Assembly (NCBI GenBank): GCA_029785375.1
Contig: JAFLZV010000003.1
Coordinates: forward strand, 41,518 to 105,517
Length of the DNA: 64,000 nucleotides
Source of the DNA: Nitrososphaerota archaeon
GTDB lineage: Archaea > Thermoproteota > Nitrososphaeria > Nitrososphaerales > Gagatemarchaeaceae
Direction: 5' to 3'
A model generated the notes under the pieces. It worked only from the letters and a program-made list of their open reading frames with translations, made no database searches and had not been told where the DNA came from. The position numbers were made by a program, and so were the translations under genes. How positions within the stretch are numbered: the stretch's first letter is position 1; each line of letters starts with the position of its first letter. Positions 28,997 through 39,902 of this stretch are shown here, piece after piece.

Positions 28997-30364
28997 GTGG
29001 TTTTCGAGCAGCCACCAGCCCGCCGGAGTGCCCACTCCAGGGAAGGAAGACGCCTAGCCTTAAGCGGAGAGGGCAACCACGATGGTCGTTGCTGGGGGCT
29101 CACCCACACGACCCTGACGGTGGCTTCTGCGCCCGTCACCCTGCGCCCCCTCGCACTGGCCCCGTTTCCAATCTCCGACTCCTACACCGTGCCCTGCGTC
29201 GGAGGACGAGGGAACCCGATCCAGCGAACTTCGACTTCTTTTAAACCAGGCGTGGGACCTTTCAGGGGGAGCGCTTTGGGGAAGGGCGTCAAGGCTGGAA
29301 CGAGGAGTGGGATTGACGGGCGGTGGGATTTCATTCCCAGGGCCCGGGCTCCTGGAAGCGCGCGGTCCGGACAGGCTCGGTGGCGCATCGCAGAGATAAT
29401 ACTGGAAGAAGGTCCCACTCCTTTCTGGCGTATGCTCCCCCAGCTTGGGGTGACCGAGGTTGTCGGGGTCCTCCCGAGGGGCTACGCCGACTGGAGAAGG
29501 TCGAGTTCAGAACAGCCTTGGGACTACTTCCCCCTCCGGAAGTACAAGCAGATGGTAGAAGAAGAGGGGCTGAAGCTCGTTTCCATCGAAGACAACCCTC
29601 CTATGGATGCAATCAAATGCGGGACCGAGGGGCGCAAGGACGAACTAGAGAACGTATGCCATCTTATCGAGAACATGGGGAGGCTGAAGGTACAGACGTG
29701 GTGCTACAACTGGACGGCGCATCTCGGTTGGATCAGGACTTCAACGAACCTGCGCGGGAGGGGGGGTGCGATAGTCACCGGCTTCGACGAGGAGGTGGCA
29801 GCGGATTCTCCGCCCTTCCCCGGGAAGGCGATAACAGCAGAGACCCTCTGGCGAACCCTGGAACGGTTCCTCAAAGAGGTGGTCCCTGTCGCGGAGAACG
29901 CAGAGGTCAGGCTCGCGATGCACCCGGACGACCCCCCAGTCCCCTCGATAAGGGGGGTACCGAGGATTCTGGGCAGTGTCTCCTCCTTCGACCGCCTGCT
30001 CAGGCTCAGTCCCAGCCACGCCAACGGAATAACCCTCTGCCAGGGGAACTTCACGCTGATGACCGAGGACCTTCCGTCAGTAATCCGGCACTTCTGTAAG
30101 ACAGGGAGGGTATTCTTCGTTCACTTCAGGGACGTCCGCGGGAAAGCGCGCAGATTCGTAGAGACCTTCATCGACGAAGGTAAGACAGACACGGTGGAGT
30201 GCATGAAGGCATACAGAGATGCGGGGTTCGATGGAATCATGCGTTGCGACCACACCCCGACCCTCGAAGGCGACGCCGCGGAAGTCCCCGGCTATTCAGT
30301 CCTCGGGAGGTTGCATGCAATCGGCTACATCGTCGGACTCAGGGAAGCCGTCTTCGCGAAGTGA
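28997..30364 (+). CDS. Mannonate dehydratase (UxuA)-like
   Basis: QTWCYNWTAHLGWIRT, VRLAMHPDDPPVPSIRGVPRIL, ANGITLCQGNF, VFFVHFRDVRG, MRCDHTPTLEGDAAEVPGYSVLGRLHAIGYI. True start is probably downstream of 28997, around 29.25-29.4 kb. Confidence 0.85.
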   Translation: MVFEQPPARRSAHSREGRRLALSGEGNHDGRCWGLTHTTLTVASAPVTLRPLALAPFPISDSYTVPCVGGRGNPIQRTSTSFKPGVGPFRGSALGKGVKAGTRSGIDGRWDFIPRARAPGSARSGQARWRIAEIILEEGPTPFWRMLPQLGVTEVVGVLPRGYADWRRSSSEQPWDYFPLRKYKQMVEEEGLKLVSIEDNPPMDAIKCGTEGRKDELENVCHLIENMGRLKVQTWCYNWTAHLGWIRTSTNLRGRGGAIVTGFDEEVAADSPPFPGKAITAETLWRTLERFLKEVVPVAENAEVRLAMHPDDPPVPSIRGVPRILGSVSSFDRLLRLSPSHANGITLCQGNFTLMTEDLPSVIRHFCKTGRVFFVHFRDVRGKARRFVETFIDEGKTDTVECMKAYRDAGFDGIMRCDHTPTLEGDAAEVPGYSVLGRLHAIGYIVGLREAVFAK

Positions 30365-30435
30365 AGACCGCAGCTGGCGAGAGTTCGTGGTGGACGTCGC
30401 CGGAGAACACGCACGTGGAAGGTCGCTCGGACGGT

Positions 30436-31449
30436 TCATCTACCCTTGCGCCCAGCCCACGCTCCAATCGGAGGTAGCCCTGCCTTGGACCTTTCGAACT
30501 GGACCATGTCTCTAAGCCCTCCCCGGAGCCCTAGCTCTTCCCTGAAGCCGAGGTCCTCATAGAGCCTTCCGCACTCCACGTCGAGGCCTGAGGTGCCTGC
30601 GATCCCGGCCGAGATTCTTGTCGGTTCCCGCGTCTCCTCGAAGCCTATCACGGAATCTGGAAGGATGTTCGTCAGCCCTTCCACTACGTCGGCGGCTTTG
30701 AACGGCTCGTTGTTCCCCAGGTTATAGACGCTCCTCTTAATCGACTTCTCCTCAACTTCGATGCCGTGCACGAAGGCGCGTGCGACGTCCTTCACGTACA
30801 ACCATCTCAGCTTCGCTCCCGAATAGGCGAAATCTTCGGGGAACTTCGCACTCTTCCCCGTGGCGACGTCCCGGACGAACGAGTTGAATTGGCCTGTGTA
30901 CCCGGTGTATCTCCCCGGCCCCCAGGCAGCGGCAATTCGCAGGCAGAGTAGGTCGAGCCCGTAGGCGTCATGATAGTATTCGCCGTATTTCTCGTTCATG
31001 AACTTCGTGACGGAATACGGGTCCGCGGGGCACTGCGGGAAGTCGTCTTCGTCCACAACCATCGCAGGATACGCCTTTGGACCGCCATAGACGGTAATCG
31101 AACTGGCGAAGACAATCCTTTCGAGGTCCAGTATCCTTCCTGCCTCGAGTACGTTGACCATCCCGATGCAGTTGACCTTCGACGCCTTGGCCGGCCGCTC
31201 CTTGGATTCGATAACCACCATCGCCGCCAAATGGACCAAGTGCGTCGCTCTAGACCTTCTTATCGCCCCCATCAATTCCTCGATGTCGACCGTGTCGCCG
31301 TTCACAACTTTCACGTTACGTACCCCAACGAGATTCTGCATGTTGGGGTTGACATCGTACACCACCACTTCGTGCCCACGGTTCGCCAGCTCTCTGCAGA
31401 CGAAGCCGCCGACCTGGCCCGTGCCGCCGGTAACGAGGACCTTCGCCAT
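30436..31449 (-). CDS. NAD-dependent epimerase/dehydratase (extended SDR)
   Basis: MAKVLVTGGTGQVGGFVCRELANRGHEVVVYD, THLVHLAAMVV, YSVTKFMNEKYGEYY. Confidence 0.92.
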   Translation of the reverse strand: MAKVLVTGGTGQVGGFVCRELANRGHEVVVYDVNPNMQNLVGVRNVKVVNGDTVDIEELMGAIRRSRATHLVHLAAMVVIESKERPAKASKVNCIGMVNVLEAGRILDLERIVFASSITVYGGPKAYPAMVVDEDDFPQCPADPYSVTKFMNEKYGEYYHDAYGLDLLCLRIAAAWGPGRYTGYTGQFNSFVRDVATGKSAKFPEDFAYSGAKLRWLYVKDVARAFVHGIEVEEKSIKRSVYNLGNNEPFKAADVVEGLTNILPDSVIGFEETREPTRISAGIAGTSGLDVECGRLYEDLGFREELGLRGGLRDMVQFERSKAGLPPIGAWAGRKGR

Positions 31450-32474
31450 GTAAGCCCCTTGCCTCGAACGCGCTTAAATGGTTATGACTTTTGTGGGTCG
31501 GCTCCTGGTCTGCGCGAGTCGAGCTCGTTTGGATCGAACACGTCGCAGACGCCCACATCCACCACCCCAGACCTAAAAGGAGCGATGCGCGGGAATGCCG
31601 CTAATCAGATACCTTGCGTGGTTCGCCTCGTCGGCGCTCTGCATGCGCACCACCCTGTCCGCCTCCCCGCGCGCCGGTCGCGCTTCTACCCTCACTTGCC
31701 CCCCGAGGGTCCTCAAGTTGATGGCCTCCAGAGGCCACTTCATCGTGTCGCAGAAGCCGAGTCTGTTCCTGGGCTCCTGGCCGAAGATGTCGAACTTCCT
31801 CGACTTCGGTGCGGTGCGGTCCGACACTCCCGTCGACTTCAGCTCGCTGTTGTACCCCTTCTTGGCCGTGAGGTTCGGAGCATGCTCTCCCTTGCGCCTT
31901 CTTCCACTGCCTCCCCCCTGACTGGATGGCGCGGTTGACACGGGGGGAGTCCCGGACACAATCGTCCCCTCGGTCGAATTCGCGCTCCACCCCTCGGGAG
32001 CGACGGACGCTCCTGCCTGGAGACATCAAGGTCTCGCCTTCTCCTCCCCTTGCGTGGCGAGGCTTGTGGATTATCGGCCCTTTCCCGCTCGTCGCGAGCT
32101 GGGTCTTCGCAGCGTGCTAGCTGTTCGCTGAGGAACGCGTCTTCCTCTCCTTGGCGTCCTTCGGTCGGGGACGTCCTCGGCGGAGTCTACGAACGACCTG
32201 AGCCCCTGAAAGAACCGTCCGGGCTCCACCCTCCCTGCAGAGGGGGTCGAATTCTGCTACCTCGACGCCCTCGAACGCCCTGGACAGTTAGAGGGCCCCT
32301 AGCGAGCTAGGCGTAGCGGCGGTTCTGTCGGGCTATGCGAAAACGGGGAAATACTTCGCAAAGACAGAAGTGCAGACAAACAACCCATAGCCAGATTACG
32401 CGGAACACTCGTCTTCCGAAATGGAGCCAGAACTGTGCTTCTTGCGAGCCTCGGCCTGAACGCATGCATGGCTT

Positions 32475-33380
32475 CTATCGCCCTTCGGCGACAACAGGAT
32501 TTCGGAGCGTCCCTACACCCTCGACCGACGCTTCCACGAAGTCGCCGTGCTTTAGGAAAGGTTCCCCCGTAGCCAGAGCCACCCCGAAGGGCGTCCCGGT
32601 TGAGATGACGTCCCCCGGCTTCAGCGTCATGCCCGCGGAAAGGTATTCCACTAGGTAGTCGATGCCGAAGACCATGTCGGCGGTGGTGGACTTCTGCATC
32701 ACCTTCCCGTTCACTGACAGGGAGAGACTCAGGTTCAGAGGGTCCTTGACCTCGTCGCGGGTGACAAGCCAGGGGCCGAGTGGGAATGCGGTGTCGAGCC
32801 CTTTCCCCTTCACCCAGTTCTGTCCGTATTGGCTGCTCCCCTTCCACCACTGCGGGAACTGGAGGTCGCGGAAGCTGACGTCGTTGGAGACCGCGTACCC
32901 TGCGACGTGCTCCATCGCGTCCTCTCTGGCGATGTCCTTCCCTGCTTTCCCTATGATCACCGAGAGTTCGACCTCCCAGTCTGCCTTCTTTGACATCCGA
33001 GGGATGACGATAGGGTCTCCGTCCCCTATCAGGGCGTTCCTGAACTTTGTAAAGAAGTACGGCTCGGCGGGGGGCGCCATGTCAGACTCCTTGCCGTGCG
33101 CCCTATAGTTGACGGCGGCACATAGAATCTTTTCTGGTTCTGCGATGGGGCTCAAGAACTTGACCGATGCGATGGGACCCGCGAAGCCGAGTCCGGGCAT
33201 CTTCGGGGCGGCAGATCTAAGAGAATCCATCTTGTCCTCGAGGAGATTCTCGACGCACGTCTCCTTCGCGAGCCCTTCGAAGCCTAGAGCCTCCGCGCTC
33301 CTGTTGATGTCGAGTACCCTGTCATCCTCCACCAGGCCGAGTGAGACATTCCCGTCATGCATGTAGCGGGCTATCTTCAA
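32475..33380 (-). CDS. Fumarylacetoacetate hydrolase family protein
   Basis: KILCAAVNYRAHGKESDM, PYFFTKFRNALIGDGDPIVIPRMSKKADWEVELSVIIGKAGKDI, GYAVSNDVSFRDLQ, LKPGDVISTGTPFGV. Confidence 0.93.
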   Translation of the reverse strand: MKIARYMHDGNVSLGLVEDDRVLDINRSAEALGFEGLAKETCVENLLEDKMDSLRSAAPKMPGLGFAGPIASVKFLSPIAEPEKILCAAVNYRAHGKESDMAPPAEPYFFTKFRNALIGDGDPIVIPRMSKKADWEVELSVIIGKAGKDIAREDAMEHVAGYAVSNDVSFRDLQFPQWWKGSSQYGQNWVKGKGLDTAFPLGPWLVTRDEVKDPLNLSLSLSVNGKVMQKSTTADMVFGIDYLVEYLSAGMTLKPGDVISTGTPFGVALATGEPFLKHGDFVEASVEGVGTLRNPVVAEGR

Positions 33381-33421
33381 TCTCCCTCAACTCCATCAAG
33401 GCCACATCGCGGTAGCAGTTG

Positions 33422-34384
33422 TCACCACCAGACCTTCTTCAGCCTCTCCTTGATTAGGAGAGGCTTGAGGAAAGACATCGCCTTCTCCAGCCCGTCTTCC
33501 CTGCTCATGACAGGGTCCTCATGCTCATAGCTCATCACGTAGTCGTACCCGACCTCTGCGAACGCGGTGAACACGCGTCTCCATGGGACTTGCCCCCAAC
33601 CTGGGACCCTGAACCTGAAGCCTCTGTTGGGCCTCATCCACGCGCCGTGGGGTATGACCCCTTCGGCCCTCAGGGACTCTTCCACCAGCTCTGCGTCCTT
33701 GGCATGGCTATGGTAGATGCGGTCCCCGAACTTCTTGATGAATTGCACAGGATCAATCAGCTGCCAGACGAAGTGGCTAGGGTCGAAGTTGAACCCGAAC
33801 TCCTTCCTCTTTCCGATCGCCTTGAGGGCCAGTTCTGAGGTCTCGATGTTGTAGGCGACCTCCTGAGGGTGGACTTCGTGGGCGAACTTCACCCCCTCAG
33901 AATGGTACTTGTCCATTATTTCCCCCCACCTCTCAGCGAAGAGCTTGAAGTACCCGTCGTACTCTTTCTCGTATGCAGGGGGGAAGTTGTACCAGGCGCT
34001 CCAGTTGGGGCACCCGACGAAGCCACAGACGACGGGGACGTCGAGTTGCTTAGCGGCCTCCGCGGTCTTCTTCATCCGGGCAATCCCGTACTTCACCTTC
34101 TCTGAGGGGGCCCCTTTGTAGATGGGGTCGGTGGAGGCGTCGTGGGGGCCGAGGACCAGCTGCCCTTCCATGTGGTTGGAGAGGGCTGAGATTGTCAGCC
34201 CGTACTTTTCTGCTAGCCTTTTGACCCTTAGGTCTCCCCTGTCTACCACGGCGTCTATGTCAAGATGCCTCCCCCCCTTCCACGCCACTAGCTCGATGGC
34301 TTCGTAACCGAGCTCGGAGACCCGCTTGGCGACTTTCTCGAGTGGAAGCTCATCGTACATCACAGTGAGGACGCCTAGCTTCAT
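33422..34384 (-). CDS. Sugar phosphate isomerase/epimerase-like TIM barrel
   Basis: [83 protein letters not shown]. Start moved to internal ATG at 34384. Confidence 0.9.
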   Translation of the reverse strand: MKLGVLTVMYDELPLEKVAKRVSELGYEAIELVAWKGGRHLDIDAVVDRGDLRVKRLAEKYGLTISALSNHMEGQLVLGPHDASTDPIYKGAPSEKVKYGIARMKKTAEAAKQLDVPVVCGFVGCPNWSAWYNFPPAYEKEYDGYFKLFAERWGEIMDKYHSEGVKFAHEVHPQEVAYNIETSELALKAIGKRKEFGFNFDPSHFVWQLIDPVQFIKKFGDRIYHSHAKDAELVEESLRAEGVIPHGAWMRPNRGFRFRVPGWGQVPWRRVFTAFAEVGYDYVMSYEHEDPVMSREDGLEKAMSFLKPLLIKERLKKVWW

Positions 34385-35019
34385 CCTAAACCGTGGGAGG
34401 AGAGGTCTATCGGGTGAATTTAAAGGTGAACCGACAAGCGGAGTTTTGAATGCCCGGGAGTTAAACGCGCCCTTTAGGAAGGACTCGGCTGCCGGGTACG
34501 GCCAGCCCCACGTGCCAGGCACGCCAACCTAGGCCAGCTTGAACGCATGGCGGAGGCTACACCTGGTCTAGAGCGGGACACGAGCTCCGTCCTCCATCGG
34601 TCGCGCACCCCCAGACGCTCGTGGAAGGCGAGCCCTCTCAGCGGGTTCCCCAAGCGGAAGACGGGCGTGCGGAGGCGTGGGCGTCTGCCGATGTCCGGCT
34701 TCGGCTCTCAGACCAGGCAGGCCGGAGACCTGGGGGGAGGCACGCGCCCTCCCCCTGGAATGAGGCCGAAGGACACGCACAGAATTTGTCCTTGCTCTTT
34801 CCCTAAAGTGAGCAGTCATCGCTCCGTGGAAGTTCATTCAGTGGTGGAGTCGAGCAGATTAGGTCACGGTTATCGCGTCGTGTCTTGCAAGAAGTCTCCC
34901 GGGAAGTCTGTGACCTTCCGGGCGATTTGGTGTAGATCGCACCGGTAGGCTGCTCGAGGAAGGCGCGCCATGGAGAGGAGCGCTTTCCTTATAATGCGAA
35001 AAGGTGTGGGCAGCAGGGT

Positions 35020-36123
35020 ATGGACGAAACGAGTGTAGCGATAGTTGGTTGCGGAGTCATAAGTGAAATCTACCTCAAGAACCTCACGGGGCGCCCGGGC
35101 ATCAGAGTCAAGGCGTGCGCAGACCTCATCCCGGAGAGGGCAGCTGCCAGGGCGGCGCAGTTCAATGTCCCGAAGTCGTGCAGCGTGGACGAGGTGATGG
35201 ACGACAATTCGATTGACGTCGTCCTCAACCTTACCGTCCCGAAGGCGCACGGTCAGGTCACGCTCGCTGCCATAGAGAAGGGGAAGTCAGTCTACGGCGA
35301 GAAACCCTTGGCGGCCACCCGAGAAGAGGGGCAGGCTATCTTAAGAGCGGCGAAATCGAAAGGAGTCAGGGTCGGATGCGCCCCAGACACGGTCCTCGGA
35401 GGCGGGCTTCAGACGGCCAGAAAATTTGTCGACGACGGGCGCGCGGGGTTCCCCGTCGCGGCGACGGCGTTCATGGCGTCTCATGGTCCTGAGAGCTGGC
35501 ACGGGGACCCAAGGTGGTTCTACGAACGTGGCTCAGGTCCGCTCTTCGACATGGGTCCCTATTACCTCACAGCTCTAGTGAACGTGCTCGGGCCGGTCAG
35601 GAGGGTCACAAGCTCGGCCAGGAAGTCATTCCCGGAAAGGATAATCACAAGCAGGGAGAAGTACGGGACGAAGATTAACGTGGAAGTCCCCACTCACGTG
35701 GCCGCCGTTCTAGACTTCAGGTCGGGGGTGATTTGTAGTCTCATGACCACATTCGACGTGTGGGCAGCCAACCTCCCCTGGATAGAGCTCTACTGCTCGG
35801 AAGGGACGGTGGAGTTCCCGGACCCAAACTCGTTCTCGGGGCCTGTCAGGTACAGGATGGCCCGGACAACCTGGTGGGAGAACCTCAGCGTTCCGTTCCG
35901 GAACACGACCAACATGAGGGGGCTCGGCCTGGTCGACATGGTCGAGGCAAGGCGCCGCGGACGGGAGCATAGGGCTAGCCTTGAAGTAGCGTATCACGTC
36001 CTGGATGTGATGCAGGCGATTCACGAATCCTCGGAGGCGGGGCGCCACGTCGAGATACAAAGCAGCTGTGAGAGGCCAGAACCCATGCCTGTAGGGGCGG
36101 CGGACTTCGTAGTGGACGCTTAA
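35020..36123 (+). CDS. Gfo/Idh/MocA family oxidoreductase
   Basis: SVAIVGCGVISEIYLKNLTGRPGIRVKACADLIPERA, KSVYGEKPLAATREEGQAIL, GSGPLFDMGPYYLTALVNVLGPVRRV. Confidence 0.93.
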   Translation: MDETSVAIVGCGVISEIYLKNLTGRPGIRVKACADLIPERAAARAAQFNVPKSCSVDEVMDDNSIDVVLNLTVPKAHGQVTLAAIEKGKSVYGEKPLAATREEGQAILRAAKSKGVRVGCAPDTVLGGGLQTARKFVDDGRAGFPVAATAFMASHGPESWHGDPRWFYERGSGPLFDMGPYYLTALVNVLGPVRRVTSSARKSFPERIITSREKYGTKINVEVPTHVAAVLDFRSGVICSLMTTFDVWAANLPWIELYCSEGTVEFPDPNSFSGPVRYRMARTTWWENLSVPFRNTTNMRGLGLVDMVEARRRGREHRASLEVAYHVLDVMQAIHESSEAGRHVEIQSSCERPEPMPVGAADFVVDA

Positions 36124-36233
36124 CTGGAACCCGGCCGGAAGTAAGGTCCCCCCGCATCAGCAACCTGACACAGACGAGGCATCGAGTGACGAATGCTAGA
36201 AGAAGGCGGGTCGCCTGGCTCTTCCTCGACGCC

Positions 36234-38813
36234 TCAGAGAGTCCTGTTTAGCATCTTGAGGCTCTTATGATTGACGTTCTTCGTGCTAATCTCGTACACG
36301 TTGTCGTTCACGTCGAAGAGCACAATCGACTTTTCCTGCACGATGACGTTCCTCCTCCCCCTGGTGTTCACCACCGCATCCCCTTCCTTCGTGGACACGT
36401 GCCATACTAGTTCGTCACCCTTCACTTCTATCTTCTCGACGGAGTCGACCTCGAACTTCAACCTGTTGAACCTGAGAGCCTTCACCAGCGCGTCTTGCGA
36501 CTCCGCGTCCAGGGACTCATAGTCTTCTATCACCGGGAGTGAGGGGGCCCTGTCCATCCCCTGGCTCAGGAGGACGAACCGAGGGTTCGAGATGGGGAAG
36601 GGGCTGACAGGCATCACGTTCTCGAACCTCTGGCTCCCAGAGGTTACCGTGACTCGACTCTGCCTGTTCCCACTTACGACTTTCGGAGAAGACAGTACGT
36701 ACACGCTTGACTGCTGGTGGTCTACGTCTCCGCCGTTCTTGATTGCAAGCGGTCCCAACTCGGCGTAGTCCTGGAACATCTTCCTGAACTCCCCCGGGGT
36801 GGCGAGGAGCTCCCCTGGGGCGCCGGATTGGACAACCACCCCTTCCTTCATCACCACCACGCTGTCAGCCGCCATCGCCTCGCGGGCGTTGTGCGTGACG
36901 AGAATGGTGGTCTTCCCTTCGGCGACTTTCATCATGGTCCGGAAGACTTCGTACTCGCTCAGGACATCCAGCTGCGAGGTCGCTTCGTCGAGGATCATCA
37001 CGTCAGGGTCCTCCATTATGGCCCGGGCTAGGGAGATCCTCTGCCTCTGCCCCCCCGAGAGCTGGGAGCCCTTCTCCCCCAGGCTTGTGTCGTACGCCAT
37101 CGGCAGGCGCATTATCTCGTAGTGTATGTCCGATTCGACGCACGCAGTAAGGACCTTGCCTGGACTGAAACGACGCGGATCTTGTTCCATCGAGCCGTAG
37201 CTGACGTTGTACGCCACAGACGCGTCGAAGAGGAACACATCCTGAGGAACATAGGACACCTTCTCTCTCAGGTAGGCGAGGTCCACGTCGGCGATTGGCG
37301 TCCCTCCGATTGCGATTTCTCCTCTGTCCACCTTGTAGAATCTCAACAGGAGTTTCGCGATGGAGGTCTTCCCCGAGCCGCTCCTCCCCACGACAGCGAC
37401 CTTGGTCTTCCCACGTATATTCAGGTTGAGCGCCTTGACGACCGGGTTGTACGGCTCGTAACCGAACCACACATCTTTGAAGACGAGGTCCCCGCTCAGG
37501 GACGGCCTGAGCCTCTTAGACTTGGAGTTGTCCTCCATTTCCCCTTCCATCACCTCGCGGAGCCTGTCACCAGAGGTGACAGCCTGCTGTATGAACGGCA
37601 CGATGTTGCTCAGGTTGTTTATCGGGGCATAGAACTGGGCCATATAGGCAACGAAACCCACCAGAATCGCGTAGTTGACGCCATTGAAGAACACTTGGTT
37701 TCCGCCGAACCACCAGATCCCCACGGTCGCCACCGCGGTCACGAAACCGAGAAGGGGCCAATAACTCAGGTTCATCTTCGTCGCGTCTATCTGCGACTGG
37801 TAGAGGTTGTCGAGGGCGCTCGAGAGCTTCTTTGCCTCGAAGTCCTCCTTGGCGAAGGACTTCACCACGAAGAATCCTGGGATGGTGTCTGTGACCATTG
37901 CGGTCGCGTCTGCGCTCCTCCTCCAGTTCCTGTGGTAGGTCAGATGAGACCTCGACCTGTAACTGATGAGCGCGTAGACTATGAACGGAACTGGGATGAG
38001 CACGAATAGGGCGAGGTGGGGGTCAAGGAAGAAGAGGATGACACCTATGCCGATGAGGGTGAGGCCGTTCACCAGGAGTGTAGGGGTACCCCATACCATG
38101 AGCCACTGGGCGTTCCCCACGTCCGTGGTGAGCCGCGAGAGAATCCTTCCGGTCGTCATCCTTTCGACGAAGGTAGAGCTAAGGCGGGTCACGCGTTCGT
38201 ATACGCGTAGCCTGAGGTCGTTGACGACGCGCTGTCCGAGGATGTTGAGGAAGTACCCCTGCCCGACTGTCGCCAGAGCGATGAGGGCGTAGGTGCCGAG
38301 GAGGACAAGGGTGAGGGTTTCGAAGAAGCCGAAATCGGTCGCCCCCGTCTTGAAGGAGTCGATCAGCAGGACAAGAAGGTACGGAGGGACGAGATTCAGG
38401 GCCGTGAGGATGACAGAGAATAAGACGCCTATTATCAGCCTCCTCTTGTACGGTGTGAGGAAGGTGAAGAGCCACTTCAACGTGCTTGACCGGCTCCACT
38501 TCCTCCCTTCCTCTCTGTAAGGCTCTATGATGCCTTCTCCCAGCAAGTGGTTGTTCAGAGCTACGGCGAACGACCTGAACTCGTTGGCCTTCCTCTTTGT
38601 GAAATAGGCGACCTCGAGGGGTCCTTCACCTTTCGTCTCGAGCACGAGCCTCGCAATCCCTGTCCCCTCTTCTACGTACGCCTTGGTCACTTCGGCAAGA
38701 TTGACAGAGAGGGTCCTCTTCCCGCCCGATTCCACGAGGAGGATATCCCTGTCGACGAAGACTACTTCAGGCCTCAGCCTTAGACTACTGTCCAGGTCCG
38801 TTTCCAGTCGCAA
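36234..38813 (-). CDS. ABC exporter (fused TMD-NBD) with C-terminal DUF1854-like domain
   Basis: VAVVGRSGSGKTSIAKLLLRF (Walker A), LSGGQRQRISLARAIMEDPDVMILDEATSQLD (signature, Walker B). C-terminus ENVMPVSPFPISNPRFVLLSQ...VWHVSTKEGDAVVNTRGRRNVIVQEKSIVLFDVNDNVYEISTKNVNHKS resembles DUF1854. Confidence 0.88.
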   Translation of the reverse strand: MRLETDLDSSLRLRPEVVFVDRDILLVESGGKRTLSVNLAEVTKAYVEEGTGIARLVLETKGEGPLEVAYFTKRKANEFRSFAVALNNHLLGEGIIEPYREEGRKWSRSSTLKWLFTFLTPYKRRLIIGVLFSVILTALNLVPPYLLVLLIDSFKTGATDFGFFETLTLVLLGTYALIALATVGQGYFLNILGQRVVNDLRLRVYERVTRLSSTFVERMTTGRILSRLTTDVGNAQWLMVWGTPTLLVNGLTLIGIGVILFFLDPHLALFVLIPVPFIVYALISYRSRSHLTYHRNWRRSADATAMVTDTIPGFFVVKSFAKEDFEAKKLSSALDNLYQSQIDATKMNLSYWPLLGFVTAVATVGIWWFGGNQVFFNGVNYAILVGFVAYMAQFYAPINNLSNIVPFIQQAVTSGDRLREVMEGEMEDNSKSKRLRPSLSGDLVFKDVWFGYEPYNPVVKALNLNIRGKTKVAVVGRSGSGKTSIAKLLLRFYKVDRGEIAIGGTPIADVDLAYLREKVSYVPQDVFLFDASVAYNVSYGSMEQDPRRFSPGKVLTACVESDIHYEIMRLPMAYDTSLGEKGSQLSGGQRQRISLARAIMEDPDVMILDEATSQLDVLSEYEVFRTMMKVAEGKTTILVTHNAREAMAADSVVVMKEGVVVQSGAPGELLATPGEFRKMFQDYAELGPLAIKNGGDVDHQQSSVYVLSSPKVVSGNRQSRVTVTSGSQRFENVMPVSPFPISNPRFVLLSQGMDRAPSLPVIEDYESLDAESQDALVKALRFNRLKFEVDSVEKIEVKGDELVWHVSTKEGDAVVNTRGRRNVIVQEKSIVLFDVNDNVYEISTKNVNHKSLKMLNRTL

Positions 38814-39059
38814 GTTTGCTTGTCGGCACCACTTCCACGCCCGGGTTCTGGGTCAGGATATAAGGCTTGTCCTTGGTGGTTTCACAAATCAGAACGTGAA
38901 CCGAGCCCGAACTGGACAGAATGGCGAGAATCCAACCATTCAACGAGAAAGTGCTGGGGAAGCCCCCCCTTTTTGATTTCCGAGGAGGATAGCCGCCAGC
39001 CGGGCCTGTAACCAAGTGAGGAGTCCAGCTCTTCAGTCGAGTCCAATCCGGATAGCCTA

Positions 39060-39114
39060 CCTGCCGGAATCGATTCGCCTGATGGCCACCGGCAGGACAG
39101 GATTTGTTTATCTT
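39060..39114. promoter_or_regulatory. Perfect 8-bp inverted repeat CCTGCCGG...CCGGCAGG upstream of TATA-like TGTTTATCTT
   Basis: Arms at 39060-39067 and 39089-39096; TATA-like element 39105-39114; ATG at 39138. Confidence 0.45.
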
Positions 39115-39137
39115 GCGCTCTTACGCCGCCTCGCGCC

Positions 39138-39902
39138 ATGGCTTCTAAAGTCGCCCTTCAACTGTACACCGTACGCGATCTGCTCAAGACACCGGAGCAG
39201 GCTGAGGAGACGTTGCGGAAGGTCCGCCAGATTGGGTACAATGCTGTGGAGCACTCGGGAGTGGCGTCGCTGGCGCCGCAGCGCCTCCGCGACCTCCTCC
39301 ACGAGCTCGGGCTAGAAACTGTTTCCGTACACGTGTCCTACGACGAACTCACGCCTGGGACAGGGAAGGCCGAAGAGAGGTGCGCCATGTACGGGTGCAA
39401 AGAAGTAAGCCTCTCCAGCATGCCTCACGAACGCTTCAGGAGCTACCCGGAGCTCCGGAAGGAAGCTGCGAGGTTGACGGAGATTGGAAAGAAGCTCGCT
39501 TCAAAAGGGCTCAGGTTCTCGTATCACAGCCACTGGTTCGAGTACGAAAGACTCTCCGAAGGGGTGGGCCTCGAGATCCTATACAGAGAGACTGATCCAA
39601 AGTTCGTCAAGTCCCAACTCGACATCTGCTGGGCGCAGTACGCCGGAGCGGACCCCGCCAGATGGATCAGGAATCTGAAGGGGCGGGTTCCTACGGTCCA
39701 CGCCAAGGACCTCGGCGTCAAGGATGGTAAGCAGATGACGCTCGAGGTGGGTGAAGGTAACATCAACTGGCCCAACGTCCTGGACGCGTGCAAAGAAGCG
39801 GGGGTGGAGTGGTACATCGTGGAGCAGGACAGCTGCTGGCGGTCGCCTCTCGATAGCGTGGCTGTCAGTCTGGCGAACCTGAACAAGATGGGGATACAGT
39901 AA
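39138..39902 (+). CDS. Sugar phosphate isomerase/epimerase-like TIM barrel
   Basis: MASKVALQLYTVRDLLKTPEQAEETLRKVRQIGYNAVEHSG, LDICWAQYAGADPARWIRNLKGRVPTVHAKDLG, WYIVEQD. Confidence 0.92.
   Translation: MASKVALQLYTVRDLLKTPEQAEETLRKVRQIGYNAVEHSGVASLAPQRLRDLLHELGLETVSVHVSYDELTPGTGKAEERCAMYGCKEVSLSSMPHERFRSYPELRKEAARLTEIGKKLASKGLRFSYHSHWFEYERLSEGVGLEILYRETDPKFVKSQLDICWAQYAGADPARWIRNLKGRVPTVHAKDLGVKDGKQMTLEVGEGNINWPNVLDACKEAGVEWYIVEQDSCWRSPLDSVAVSLANLNKMGIQ

Noticed and set aside
31573-31959. 128-aa minus-strand ORF downstream of an epimerase promoter
   Set aside because: Segment FDIFGQEPRNRLGFCDTMKWPLEAINLRTLGGQV looks more protein-like than its surroundings, but no family was recognised and overlapping ORFs exist in other frames; not supported enough to list.
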